This document shows positions 36,274 to 45,567 of a stretch of 64,000 nt of DNA, piece after piece. Location of the stretch: contig NZ_JABAIJ010000004.1 in the NCBI RefSeq assembly GCF_012641435.1, forward strand, positions 226,428 through 290,427, in the 5' to 3' direction. The stretch is from Rhizobium sp. P38BS-XIX. GTDB lineage: Bacteria > Pseudomonadota > Alphaproteobacteria > Rhizobiales > Rhizobiaceae. A model generated the notes under the pieces. The model saw only the letters and a list, made by a program, of their open reading frames with translations, was not told where the DNA came from and did no database searches. The position numbers and the translations under genes are program-made. Numbering within the stretch: the first letter of the stretch is position 1; each line of letters starts with the position of its first letter.

Positions 36274-38291
36274 CCTGCCGCCCGCAATTGTGTTTCCTGT
36301 TGCTGTCCGGCGGCGATCAGGTTCACGACATCGAGGATCAGCGCCACGTTCCCGTCACCGAGAATGGTCGCCCCCGAGAAGGTGGAGACGTGATCGTGGA
36401 GCTTCGACATCGACTTGATGACGGTCTGATGGTCGCCGATGATCTGGTCGACGACGAGGCCGACCCGCTGACTGCCGGTAGAGATGACCACGACCTTCTG
36501 GTACTGATCCGGTTCCGTACCGGTTCGGAACAGCTCGCGAAGCCGGAGGAAGGGTACCAGATCTTCGCGCAGCGATATGAAGCTGCGCCCGCGCGAACGC
36601 AGATCCTGTTCGACCGAAAGCTCCAGGCATTCCTCGACCGCTGCAAGCGGGATCACGTAGCGGCCATTGCCGACGCGCACGAGAAGCCCGTCGATGATGG
36701 CGAGCGTCAAGGGGATCCGCAAGGCGATATCGGATCCCTTGCCGAAATCACTCGCGATATCGATTGCTCCGCGCAGAGTTTCGATCGTCTTCTTGACCAC
36801 GTCCATACCGACGCCGCGACCGGACAGGTTGGTCACCTTTTCCGCTGTCGAGAAGCCCGGCTGGAAGATCAGCTGGAGAAGCTCCTTGTCGGTCAGTTGA
36901 GCGCCCGGCTGAATGAGGCCGTTGGCTTCCGCCTTCGCCCGCACCTTCTGCCTGTCGATGCCCCGTCCGTCATCCTTGATCGAGATAATGACCTCGCTGC
37001 CGGTCTGGTGGGCGGAGAGGATGACACGTCCCGTCACCGGCTTGCCGGCGGCGATACGGTCTTCCGGGCTTTCAAGCCCATGGTCGATAGAGTTTCGCAC
37101 GAGATGCACGAGCGGATCGGCGAGGCGATCGATGACGGTCTTGTCGACCTCCGTGCCTTCGCCCTCGGTAATGAGTTCGATATCCTTGCCGGTTTCCCGC
37201 GCCAGATCGTGAACGAGCCGGCGGAACCGACTGAAGAGGCTTGCCACCGGCATCATGCGCAGGACCATCATCGTGTCGCGCAGTTCGCCGGCAAGCCGCT
37301 CGATCTCTTCGGATACGGAGCGGAGCCCGAGATCGGCAGCCGAATTCGCCATCTGGCTCAACCGTGACTGGGCAATGACCAGCTCGCCGACCCGATCCAT
37401 CATCTCGTCGAGACGCAATGCCGGGATGCGGACATTGTCTGCCTGTTTTTGGCCCTTCGCGTCCGACGGCTGTGCCTTTGCTGCGTCACTTGGCGAGGCG
37501 GTAATCTTGGAAGGAGCATCCGCAATCGCCTTTTGCAAGTTCGCAGCAGAAGGTGCAGCGACCTGCTGTTGCTGGACCGAGAGTTCACGAAGCTCCATGG
37601 CCATGTCGTCCATGACGAAGATGAAGACGTCTTCGATGTCGGAACGGGGCTTTTCTGTCGTCAGATGAACCGTCCAGCCGATATGAAGGTTGCGCGGATC
37701 GAGGTCCTGAAGCAGCGGGACGGCATCGATATCGGCCTCGATGCGGCATTCGCCGAGATCACGCAGTTCGTCGAGAAGGCCGAGCGGATTGGTGCCATTG
37801 GCCATGGAATTGGCCGGCAGGCTGAATTTCAAAAGCCAAGTCCTGGCGCCGCCACTTGCAGTCGGATTGGCCTCGGAGATGGCGACGGTTGCCGTTGCGG
37901 CCGCGACCGGCGCGCCATTCGAGCCGACAGCGAGACGCAGTTTTTCCAAAAGGACTGTGCTCATCGCCTCGTAATCGCCGTTCGGGTTCTCCAGCAGAGC
38001 CTGCATATGGCCTTGCGCGTCGAGAACGGCGCCCACCAGTTCCTTGGTGGCGGGAGCTTCACCCTTGCGAACCCGATCGAATGCGGTTTCGCAATGATGG
38101 GTGAAGGCGGCCAGTTGATCGAAGCCGAACATGGAGCCCGACCCTTTGAGCGTGTGCAGCCCGCGGAAGACCGCATCGATCTGAGCCCTGTCGCTCAGAT
38201 CCCGCATCAGATCGAGGAGGCCGGCCTCGATCAGTTCGAGCTGCTCGGCGGCCTCCGTCCTGAAGACGGCGATCGGATCGAGATCGTTCAT
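36270..38291 (-). CDS. cheA: Chemotaxis histidine kinase CheA
   Basis: 673 residues in the order Hpt (phospho-His in VFRGLHTLKGSGSMFGF, H46), a central poorly conserved region with a Gln-rich stretch, dimerisation helices (RLDEMMDRVGELVIAQSRL), HATPase with N-box LVHLVRNSIDHGLESPEDR and G-boxes DDGRGI and LSGRGVGMDVV, and a CheW-like regulatory domain (YVIPLAAVEECLEL). The autophosphorylated His donates to the CheY protein and CheB of this operon. It overlaps cheY and cheW by four bases on each side. Confidence 0.97.
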   Translation of the reverse strand: MNDLDPIAVFRTEAAEQLELIEAGLLDLMRDLSDRAQIDAVFRGLHTLKGSGSMFGFDQLAAFTHHCETAFDRVRKGEAPATKELVGAVLDAQGHMQALLENPNGDYEAMSTVLLEKLRLAVGSNGAPVAAATATVAISEANPTASGGARTWLLKFSLPANSMANGTNPLGLLDELRDLGECRIEADIDAVPLLQDLDPRNLHIGWTVHLTTEKPRSDIEDVFIFVMDDMAMELRELSVQQQQVAAPSAANLQKAIADAPSKITASPSDAAKAQPSDAKGQKQADNVRIPALRLDEMMDRVGELVIAQSRLSQMANSAADLGLRSVSEEIERLAGELRDTMMVLRMMPVASLFSRFRRLVHDLARETGKDIELITEGEGTEVDKTVIDRLADPLVHLVRNSIDHGLESPEDRIAAGKPVTGRVILSAHQTGSEVIISIKDDGRGIDRQKVRAKAEANGLIQPGAQLTDKELLQLIFQPGFSTAEKVTNLSGRGVGMDVVKKTIETLRGAIDIASDFGKGSDIALRIPLTLAIIDGLLVRVGNGRYVIPLAAVEECLELSVEQDLRSRGRSFISLREDLVPFLRLRELFRTGTEPDQYQKVVVISTGSQRVGLVVDQIIGDHQTVIKSMSKLHDHVSTFSGATILGDGNVALILDVVNLIAAGQQQETQLRAAG

Positions 38292-38656
38292 CTGCCGAGA
38301 ACCTTGCGTACGATCTTGATGAGGTTTTCCGGATCGAAAGGCTTCGTCAGCCAGCCGGTGGCGCCGGCTGCCTTGGCCTGCTGCTTGAGATCGCCGTCCG
38401 ATTCCGTCGTCAGGAAGATAACGGGCGTTCCCATATAGGCCGGGAGTTGTCTCAAGCTGCGGATCATCGTCAGGCCGTCCATATTCGGCATGTTCAGATC
38501 GGTAATGATGAGGTCGAAATTGCCGGTCTTCAGCTTGGCGAGGCCATCGGCGCCATCGACTGCTTCCGTGACGGTATATCCGGCGTTGGTCAGGGCAATG
38601 CGCGTGGTCAGCCGAATGCTGGCGGAGTCATCGACGGTGAGAATATTGGCGCTCAT
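38288..38656 (-). CDS. cheY: CheY-like single-domain response regulator
   Basis: 122 residues: acidic pocket LTVDDSASIRLTT, phospho-acceptor D53 in LIITDLNMPNMDGLTMI, Thr switch in FLTTESD and Lys in WLTKPFDPENL. Single-domain, so it outputs to a flagellar motor or other target protein, or acts as a phosphate sink. Coupled by four-base overlaps to the STAS gene upstream and cheA downstream. Confidence 0.95.
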   Translation of the reverse strand: MSANILTVDDSASIRLTTRIALTNAGYTVTEAVDGADGLAKLKTGNFDLIITDLNMPNMDGLTMIRSLRQLPAYMGTPVIFLTTESDGDLKQQAKAAGATGWLTKPFDPENLIKIVRKVLGR

Positions 38657-38979
38657 GCTGCTTTTCCTTCTAGCCAGAAACTGTCTTTGTGCCGGTCCCC
38701 GCTCAGGAGTCCGGCGCGTTGCAGGACGGCGAGAAAATTGCCGTCCGCGGGTTTGTTCAGTGCGATGTGAATGCCTGCCTGATTGGCGGTTTGCTGCGCC
38801 GAGAGCAGCAGCTGCGGCAAGGTGAGATCGATATCCTCGTTGCCGTCGACGTCGATGACGAGCGAACGGCTGAGAGAGGCGGCCTCCTGAAGGTAGACCT
38901 GCAGGATATCTCGCACGTTGGCGATGGTCTTGATCGTCAAAGGACCATGCAGCTGCAGAATTTCCGCTTGTGCGCTCAT
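38653..38979 (-). CDS. STAS-domain protein in chemotaxis operon
   Basis: 108 residues forming a single STAS/anti-anti-sigma-like domain: ILQLHGPLTIKTIANVRDIL, SLVIDVDGNEDIDLTLPQLL, NQAGIHIALNKPADGNF. In SpoIIAA-type proteins a phosphorylated Ser follows an Asp in the D-S-S-G segment; here that segment reads DIDLTLP, so the usual Ser is Leu and a Thr follows. STAS proteins of this size occur beside cheA-cheY in several proteobacterial chemosensory operons. A regulatory partner role is inferred. Confidence 0.88.
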   Translation of the reverse strand: MSAQAEILQLHGPLTIKTIANVRDILQVYLQEAASLSRSLVIDVDGNEDIDLTLPQLLLSAQQTANQAGIHIALNKPADGNFLAVLQRAGLLSGDRHKDSFWLEGKAA

Positions 38980-40061
38980 GCCAGACCTCGAGATAGCTGA
39001 AGTGGTGGAACCGTCGTCATGGGATCACTGTCGTCTTGCTGTTGTTCAAAGAGGCTTTTGATATCCGTCCAGCGGCGGCAGAAGGCTGCGACGCAGGCGG
39101 GATCGAAATGGGTTCCGCTGCTGTTGACGATTTCGCGGAAGGCATCGGCAATCGGCCAGGCGGCCTTGTAGGAGCGCTTCGAGCACAGCGCATCGAAGAC
39201 ATCGGCGATCGCGACGATGCGGGCCTCGATGGGAATGGAGCCGGTTGACAGGCCTCTCGGGTAGCCGGTTCCGTCCCATTTCTCATGATGGCTTTCGGCA
39301 ATTCTCTGAGCGATCTGGATCAGTTCGCTGGAACTTTCACCGAGGATTTCCCCACCGAAATCGGTGTGCTTCTGCATCTGCCGACGCTCTTCGACGCTCA
39401 GCGGTCCGGGCTTCGAAAGAATGGCATCCGGCAGGCCGATCTTGCCGATATCGTGCAATGCGCTCGCAAGAAAGATCGTGCGGCAATGGCGGGCACCGAG
39501 GCCGACTTCCTCGGCAATCATGCGTGCAACGATTGCGACACGATCCAAGTGATCGGCCGTCTCGCCGTGACGGCAGGCGATCGCCTTGGAGAGGCGCCAG
39601 ATGATCTCCTCCTCGCGCCGCTCGACCCTTTTCATGGCAGCGTCGAAATCGTTCTGCAGCGCGGTTGCCTTGGCCGCAATCGCCAGGCGCTCCTCGCCGA
39701 TGCTGAGGATGTTGCGGACGCGGATCGTCAATTCCATCTCGTCGATCGGCTTGTTCAGAAACTCGGTTGCGCCCGCCTCCATCGCCGCCAGCTTGATGTC
39801 GGTTTCCTTGCGGGAAGTGATCATGATGGCGGGGACGTGGGCCGTAAGCCTATTCTTACGAACATGACTGATGACCTCGACGCCATTCATGCCGGGCATC
39901 ATGTAGTCGACGAGGATCAGATCCGGCGTCTGGTCTTCGAGCCGATCGAGGGCGTCGCCAGGGTGCAGGAACGACAAGACCTCGCTGCCGCTGATCGCTT
40001 CAACCGCGCGACGGAGTGTCGCCACGACGGATGGACTGTCATCTATTACGAAGACGCGCAT
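38976..40061 (-). CDS. Response regulator with HD-GYP phosphodiesterase domain
   Basis: 361 residues from ATG 40061. Receiver: VFVIDDSPSVVATL and phospho-acceptor in LILVDYMMPGMNGVEVI. A coiled linker leads to an HD-GYP domain: HxxxHDxGK form in LASALHDIGKIGLP, then ESHHEKWDGTGYPRGL and VAIADVFDALCSKRSY. HD-GYP enzymes hydrolyse cyclic di-GMP, so phosphorylation by this operon's CheA could link chemosensing to c-di-GMP. First gene of the che operon; its start leaves 223 bp to the araC gene for the operon promoter. Confidence 0.94.
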   Translation of the reverse strand: MRVFVIDDSPSVVATLRRAVEAISGSEVLSFLHPGDALDRLEDQTPDLILVDYMMPGMNGVEVISHVRKNRLTAHVPAIMITSRKETDIKLAAMEAGATEFLNKPIDEMELTIRVRNILSIGEERLAIAAKATALQNDFDAAMKRVERREEEIIWRLSKAIACRHGETADHLDRVAIVARMIAEEVGLGARHCRTIFLASALHDIGKIGLPDAILSKPGPLSVEERRQMQKHTDFGGEILGESSSELIQIAQRIAESHHEKWDGTGYPRGLSTGSIPIEARIVAIADVFDALCSKRSYKAAWPIADAFREIVNSSGTHFDPACVAAFCRRWTDIKSLFEQQQDDSDPMTTVPPLQLSRGLA

Positions 40062-40284
40062 AGGTACCCCGCGGAGCGTCCACGTCACACGCGGCTCGGC
40101 TCACGATTGTCGGTTTGGATGTTTTGGGAGGCCTTTCCTGGGAAAGGGCCGCGTCACAATGATTGTGAATCTTGGCTGATTTCACGAAATCGTTAAATGG
40201 CTAACGGCGCGTTAAATCTGCTCTCGGCAGTGATCTATTTCGAAATTAACTGCGATAAAATGATAAGATTGCGCTTTCCTGATA

Positions 40285-41268
40285 TCAAACGCCGTCAGGA
40301 TTGCCGGGATTTCGACGGCCGATTCGCGTCGATGATGGGGACACTCCATATAGGGCGCGATAGCGCGCCGCAAAGTATCCCATGTGGCTGAAACCCCACC
40401 GCGCCGCTATATCCGATATGTTTTCATCGGGGTCGCCGCGCAGCAAATCATAATGAATTTGTTGCAGGCGCAGACGTTGAACGTAATTCTGCGGGTTCAT
40501 CCCAACGTTCTGCTGGAAGGATAGTTGGAGGCTGCGCACGCTCTGTCCGGCGTTTCTCGCGATATCGCGGACTGTAAACTCTTCGCCAAGATGAGCCTGG
40601 ATCCAGTCGAGCGCGCGCTTGAGGTTCCGTGGATGCGCCGCGTGGACCTTCGTCTTGCGTGCCGATTTCGGCCAGGACTGCATGAATGCCGTAATGAGCG
40701 CTTCCTGAAAGAGCGAGGCCCCAAGCGGAGATTCCGCAAAGGGATGATCGCCCGGTTCCAGCAACAGCGCCGCCATGCGATGGATCGTTCGCACACCCTT
40801 ATCGTCGATATCCGCCGTCATGTCGAAGCGACGAAAAAACAACTCGGGGTCGTCATTTCCAAGGTCGATCAATGGAAGGCATAGCAGGCGCGGGATGGTG
40901 AGAGCGATCTTGCGCGCGTCGATAGACGCCTTAAGTCTGGTTGCGCTGGGTGCCAGCAGCATGAAGGTTGTCCCTGCCGTGGCCGTGAACTCCTGTTCGT
41001 CGGTCTCGACATGAAACGTCCCGTTTTCGACGAAATGCAGCTCGATGCGGTCAGAGGGGCTGAAGAGATACTCGATCTCATAGCCAGTCTTGGACGAGCT
41101 CTTCCACGCCGCCATTTCTCGGATCATCGCAACCGTAACGTCGAGATGGAAATGCGCGCTTTCCGAAGTCTTCCGGAAAACGACGGATGCGCCGGTAACC
41201 TTGAGCTTTTCTCGCAATTCGCCCAGGTCGTCGGAGGACCAAGCATATTTATCGACAGCAATATTCAT
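40285..41268 (-). CDS. AraC-family transcriptional regulator
   Basis: 327 residues from ATG 41268 (a TTG six bases upstream is also possible). The N-terminal ~200 residues are of the AraC-binding-like type with a DNA-damage-independent ligand domain (FLFSPSDRIELHFVENGTFH-like beta segment). The C-terminal ~100 residues carry two helix-turn-helices: LKRALDWIQAHLGEEFTVRD, AGQSVRSLQLSFQQNVG, then ISDIAARWGFSHMGYFAARY. It is upstream of and co-directional with the che operon, separated by 223 bp, and divergent from the receptor-like gene; it may regulate either. Confidence 0.92.
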   Translation of the reverse strand: MNIAVDKYAWSSDDLGELREKLKVTGASVVFRKTSESAHFHLDVTVAMIREMAAWKSSSKTGYEIEYLFSPSDRIELHFVENGTFHVETDEQEFTATAGTTFMLLAPSATRLKASIDARKIALTIPRLLCLPLIDLGNDDPELFFRRFDMTADIDDKGVRTIHRMAALLLEPGDHPFAESPLGASLFQEALITAFMQSWPKSARKTKVHAAHPRNLKRALDWIQAHLGEEFTVRDIARNAGQSVRSLQLSFQQNVGMNPQNYVQRLRLQQIHYDLLRGDPDENISDIAARWGFSHMGYFAARYRALYGVSPSSTRIGRRNPGNPDGV

Positions 41269-41510
41269 AAGCAATCAATCAGCTTCAGCGGGCTCGTTGC
41301 GATCGAATCGCAAATAGAACCGTTGGCTTGTTGTATAAGGGCACTTGCGAGCCCAAGGCTGCTTTTAAGGGGTCGGTCTTGCCCAGAGCTTTACACCGGG
41401 CCGGTTCATGGGATGAATGGCAGTCACAGTTTCGTGTGCCGCGTTAACTCCGTGTTTTTGAGTTCGTCTTACTTTCCGCAAGACGGTCTTAGGCGGGGTC
41501 CCAAAATAGT

Positions 41511-43247
41511 ATGGCGTATGCAGCGGCAAGCCGAAAAATTACAACTTATTCGGATAGTTTTGTTGACCGCCTGGAAAGTGCCCGGTTGCAGATCGAGCAA
41601 CGGTTTCTGGATGGCGGCGCTGTTCTGATCACCGTCACCGAGGCGCTCGCCAAACTCGTCGGCTTGCTCGAGCATATTGGCAATTCTCTGAAGGAAGAAA
41701 ACGCCGCCGAGGCTACCGGTCGCCTGCTCCAGACGGTTGACCTGCTCCACGAGTTGCCGCCTGCCGAAGTGCGCCGTCAGGATTGCGTCGTTGCGATCGG
41801 CCAAACGGGCCGGCTCCTTTCAGAACATGTTCTGTCTATGGAAGAGACGCTGCGCTATTTGCGGACCTTTGCGGCAACGGCCAAGATCGCCGGAGCACGC
41901 ATTCCCGATTTCTCAAGCTTTGCCAGCGAAATCGTCGAGCGCATCGAATTTGCCGCCAAGGAGGTGAGAGCCTTGTCGCTGCAGATCCGCTCAATGGAAG
42001 AACAGATCGAATCTGCCGCCGCCAATGAAGACAGCTCGCTTGGACAATATCTGGGCAGCATTCCCTCCATCGCACGCAGCCTTGTGTCGAACGCCGATGA
42101 AATTCAGGTTCAGCGTCGCAACCTGTCCGAACTTGCTGACACCGTTTCGGGACTCGCGCGGAAGATTCAAAACAAGGTCGCTCACACGCTGTCCGCCATG
42201 CAGATCGGCGATATCACCCGACAGAGGGTGGAGCACTGCCAGGCGGTCTATTCCATCACGGAAAACTATCTCGCCGCCGAAGCGCCGGCTTCCCTTTCCG
42301 CATCGGATCGCGAGCGCATTTCTCAGCTGGCCATGAGTCTTGCCTTTGGACTGTTGAGCGAAACCGCCAGCGGGTTCGACCGCGAGACGGTGAAGATCGT
42401 TGACAATATCCGCAGCTTCAGCGGCGATATCCGCACGCTGCTGGACCTCTATCAGACGATGATGGCGCAGAGCGGGGCTGACGGGAAAAGCCCGATCAAT
42501 TCTTTGCGCAGCGATCTATCGGCGGCAAGAAGCGTCGTCGATCGTATCGATGCAGCGACGGCCGGAGCGAACCGGCTTGCCGACAAAACCTCGGAAATGG
42601 TCAAGGAACTCACCACCAGCATCCAGACCATCCAGCTCGTACGGCGTGATATCCAGTATATGGCTCTCAACACCAATCTGCGTTGCGGCAAGCTTGGGGA
42701 AGAGGGGCGTGCCATCAACGTGGTTGCCGGCGAATTGCGGTCCTTTGCATCGCTCCTGGACGAAGATGCGGAGAAGATCCTCACAGGCCTCGGCAAACTC
42801 GAGACGCAGTCGACCGGTCTCAAGGGTTGGCGCGGAAACACGTCGCAGGAGAATTCCTCCGGCCTTGGCGCGCATATCGATGCCGCACTGCTTCACATTG
42901 CCGAAGCGGGTGCCTCCATGGATACAAACGTGAAGGAACTTCGTCGCTGTGGCGACGAGATGACGTCGCAGGTGGCCGAAGTCGTCAACAGCCTGGATTT
43001 CCGGGCCGGTATCGGCGAGACGCTGGCGTTGTGCACGGAAGAGGCCAGCCTTTCTCGCCATCGGTTTGCGAGCTTGAATGGTCTGGAACAGCCGCTCGGC
43101 ATCATTTCCGAGCGTATTTTCAAGGTCTACACCATGGCCAACGAACGCGAGATCCATGCTTCCATCTTCGGTGACCTGGGCCCTGTCGTCGAAAACGCGG
43201 TCGCTCCCTCGAACGATGAGGAACTCTTTGCGGATGCGCTCTTCTAA
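41511..43247 (+). CDS. Cytosolic MCP-like coiled-coil protein with degenerate signalling tip
   Basis: 578 residues, almost all helical with heptad patterning and no membrane segment. Around residues 375-405 the run DIQYMALNTNLRCGKLGEEG and then RAINVVAGELRSFA parallels the MCP hairpin tip ([26 protein letters not shown]) but loses the acidic/Arg tip residues that bind CheA and CheW (NTNLRCGKLGEEG). It encodes neither HAMP nor a known sensor. Its neighbour is a complete che operon in the opposite direction. It could be a divergent cytosolic receptor, an array scaffold, or an unrelated coiled coil descended from an MCP. Confidence 0.8.
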   Translation: MAYAAASRKITTYSDSFVDRLESARLQIEQRFLDGGAVLITVTEALAKLVGLLEHIGNSLKEENAAEATGRLLQTVDLLHELPPAEVRRQDCVVAIGQTGRLLSEHVLSMEETLRYLRTFAATAKIAGARIPDFSSFASEIVERIEFAAKEVRALSLQIRSMEEQIESAAANEDSSLGQYLGSIPSIARSLVSNADEIQVQRRNLSELADTVSGLARKIQNKVAHTLSAMQIGDITRQRVEHCQAVYSITENYLAAEAPASLSASDRERISQLAMSLAFGLLSETASGFDRETVKIVDNIRSFSGDIRTLLDLYQTMMAQSGADGKSPINSLRSDLSAARSVVDRIDAATAGANRLADKTSEMVKELTTSIQTIQLVRRDIQYMALNTNLRCGKLGEEGRAINVVAGELRSFASLLDEDAEKILTGLGKLETQSTGLKGWRGNTSQENSSGLGAHIDAALLHIAEAGASMDTNVKELRRCGDEMTSQVAEVVNSLDFRAGIGETLALCTEEASLSRHRFASLNGLEQPLGIISERIFKVYTMANEREIHASIFGDLGPVVENAVAPSNDEELFADALF

Positions 43248-43394
43248 AGCATGGGCATTTGCCATGAGCTGACAGGGGCGGGAAGAAGCGCGCCTCCATT
43301 TGTCAGGCGCAACTTACGCAAAAGGTCTCATGAAAGGGCGCACCTGCTCTTGACGCTGCCTTGACAATGGCAATGCACACAGTTCGGCATATCC

Positions 43395-44360
43395 ATGTTT
43401 GCCGGGCTCTTTATGATTGAGAACTCTTCGACCGCCGTCGTAACAGAACACGTTCCAGCCGCGCCATTGCAGTTGCCGGTGTTTCATTCAACCGGCAGCA
43501 CACGCAAATCCCGATACCGCCTGCTCTTCCGAATCTTGACTTTCGCCCTGCGGGTGCGATGGAAGCGGGGCACTCTGTTCTGGCTTCGTTTTGCGGCCAG
43601 CCCGGTTTTGACGGTTCGCTGGTGGCGTTTCATCATGTCGTTTGCGGCGGAGCGCGATTTCCCACCGCCGCATGATGAATTGCTGCAGAAGCCTCTATCG
43701 AAATTTCTTGTCTTCGGCATGGGCAGTAAAAGGCGTCTTACGCTTCTCATCGATCATTTCATGATCGCCGAACGCATATTGTCCCGCGAAAGCATGATCC
43801 GTCTTTGGCGCGGCGAATGGCTCGAGATAGGTGTGGTGGACGGCCGCAGTGAAGCCTATGCATGTTTCATAGCGCTCGCGGATCGCAGCGGTGGGCGTCA
43901 CGAAGGTGCTTTCGCCGTCAAACTCCTGCGCCTCGGCGACATGGCTGTGCTCTGCACCGCGCGTTTCATGTTTCTGCGTGAGGGAGCCGAGGGGCGATAC
44001 ACGTTCGTGGTTGGCAGCATGCAGGGGCCGCGCAATGCCAAACAGCGCACTATCGAAGTGACACGTGATCTCTGTGGCCTGCGTCCGAAAGAGGCGCTTC
44101 TGATCGTGCTGCAGGGACTTGCAGCGGAAGGCGGCATGCAGGATTTTCTCGCCGTCTCGCAAGCCAAGCATCCGATCCATTACCGTCGAGGTCGCCGCCA
44201 GTCGATGATGGTATCCAACTTGGACGCCTTCTGGGCTGAGCGCTCTGCTCAACCGGAAAAGACCTTCGGCTTCCGCGTTCCTTATTCGGGGGTTCGTGGT
44301 GCCGACAGACGCAGTCGAAGCAAGCTTTGGTTCTACAATATCGGCGAGCTCTTCCATTAA
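43395..44360 (+). CDS. VirK/YbjX-family protein (DUF535)
   Basis: 321 residues; ATG 43395 is used, with ATG 43413 as alternative. Conserved DUF535 features are the central LLIDHFMIAERILSRE, GRSEAYACFIALADRSGG, the QGPRNAKQRTIEVTRDLCGL segment and the late SNLDAFWAERS. It is basic in the N-terminal quarter. YbjX/VirK proteins are linked to envelope stress or virulence traits in other proteobacteria; no biochemical role is established from the sequence. It is convergent with a histidine-kinase gene. Confidence 0.85.
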   Translation: MFAGLFMIENSSTAVVTEHVPAAPLQLPVFHSTGSTRKSRYRLLFRILTFALRVRWKRGTLFWLRFAASPVLTVRWWRFIMSFAAERDFPPPHDELLQKPLSKFLVFGMGSKRRLTLLIDHFMIAERILSRESMIRLWRGEWLEIGVVDGRSEAYACFIALADRSGGRHEGAFAVKLLRLGDMAVLCTARFMFLREGAEGRYTFVVGSMQGPRNAKQRTIEVTRDLCGLRPKEALLIVLQGLAAEGGMQDFLAVSQAKHPIHYRRGRRQSMMVSNLDAFWAERSAQPEKTFGFRVPYSGVRGADRRSRSKLWFYNIGELFH

Positions 44361-44394
44361 GGCAGAGCACACCGTGCCTGCCAAGTCTGCTCCG

Positions 44395-45567
44395 TCAGGC
44401 GGCGTTATTGCTCAAATGGATTGCGACCACAGCCCCTCCCTCGGGCCGGTTTGCAAACTTCAGGCGCCCGCCATGGGCAACGGCAATTGCCTGGACTACG
44501 GAGAGTCCCAGCCCGGTGCCGCCGGTCGCACGCGAACGGGAGGGGTCGCCACGCCAGAAGGGATTGGTCGCGATTGCGTCCATGCCTTCCGGAAAGCCCG
44601 GCCCGCGATCGATGATGCGGATGCTGACGCTCCCATCCATCTGCTGCTCCGTCTCGCACCGCAGCCAGCCGCCATCCGCCGCGTAGCGGCAGGCATTTTG
44701 CAGAAGCGCCAGTATGGCCTGTCGAATGCGCGGTGAATCCGCATTCACCCATGCCGGTTTCAGGTCGGTCTCGACGCGCAGGCCGTTCTGTTCCAGCATG
44801 GGCTTGGCTGCGGCGAGTACGGCGCCCGCCACATCTGAAACATCGATCTGTTGACGTTCGATCACGAGTTTCTGGCCAATGGCCAGGGACAGGGTTCTCA
44901 GATCCTCGACAATTCTCCCGAGACCCTCGACCTGGAGGAGAAGATCGGAAATGATCTTGTGTTCCATTGGAAAGACGCCGTCGAGCATGCTTTGAAGCGA
45001 TCCCTGCAGAACCGTCAACGGTGTGCGCAGTTCATGCGCAACCGCCATGTTGTTGAACCGCAGTCGCTCCTCCATGGTTTCAAGGCTCGTCGCGAGCGCA
45101 TTGAAGGTTTCGACAAGGCTGGAAACCTCGCGGGTGCTGCGATGCGAGGCCGTGACGCGGGCGGAGAAATCGCCGGACTTCAAGCCTTCGGCCGCAGACG
45201 TGAGTTCCTCCAACGGTGCCGCCAGCCGTCTTGCGAGGTAGACGCCGATCAGCGCACAGACAATCGCCGAGAGAAGGCCGCAAACCAGAACAGACATCAA
45301 AACCTTGAAGTCGGTTGGCTCCGTCAGCGCATTGAGATGCTCGAACAGCATCGTCAGTGAATCGCCGTCGGGCACCTTGCCTTCGCTAAGCATTTTGTAG
45401 GCATCGGCGGCTCTCTGGGGAAGGGCATCGGTGATGGTCTTTTCCAGGTAGGACGCATACCAGTTGACGCCCATGTAGGTCAGGCCGACGCTGAGCAACA
45501 GCATGATGGCGGTGACAATGGCGGTAAGGGTCGCAAGCGGCAGGCAGGGAACTCTCAGCGTCTTCAT
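44395..45567 (-). CDS. Sensor histidine kinase of a two-component pair
   Basis: 390 residues. TM helices about 13-34 and 87-112 enclose a short periplasmic part, then HAMP (RRLAAPLEELTSAAEGLKSG), H-box MAVAHELRTPLTVLQGS (H178), N-box, and G1/G2 boxes IRIIDRGPGFPEG and GGTGLGLSVVQAI. It autophosphorylates and passes phosphate to the response regulator encoded just before it. Start ATG 45567 overlaps the regulator stop by four bases. The signal is not known; a BaeS-like architecture fits envelope or drug sensing. Confidence 0.94.
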   Translation of the reverse strand: MKTLRVPCLPLATLTAIVTAIMLLLSVGLTYMGVNWYASYLEKTITDALPQRAADAYKMLSEGKVPDGDSLTMLFEHLNALTEPTDFKVLMSVLVCGLLSAIVCALIGVYLARRLAAPLEELTSAAEGLKSGDFSARVTASHRSTREVSSLVETFNALATSLETMEERLRFNNMAVAHELRTPLTVLQGSLQSMLDGVFPMEHKIISDLLLQVEGLGRIVEDLRTLSLAIGQKLVIERQQIDVSDVAGAVLAAAKPMLEQNGLRVETDLKPAWVNADSPRIRQAILALLQNACRYAADGGWLRCETEQQMDGSVSIRIIDRGPGFPEGMDAIATNPFWRGDPSRSRATGGTGLGLSVVQAIAVAHGGRLKFANRPEGGAVVAIHLSNNAA

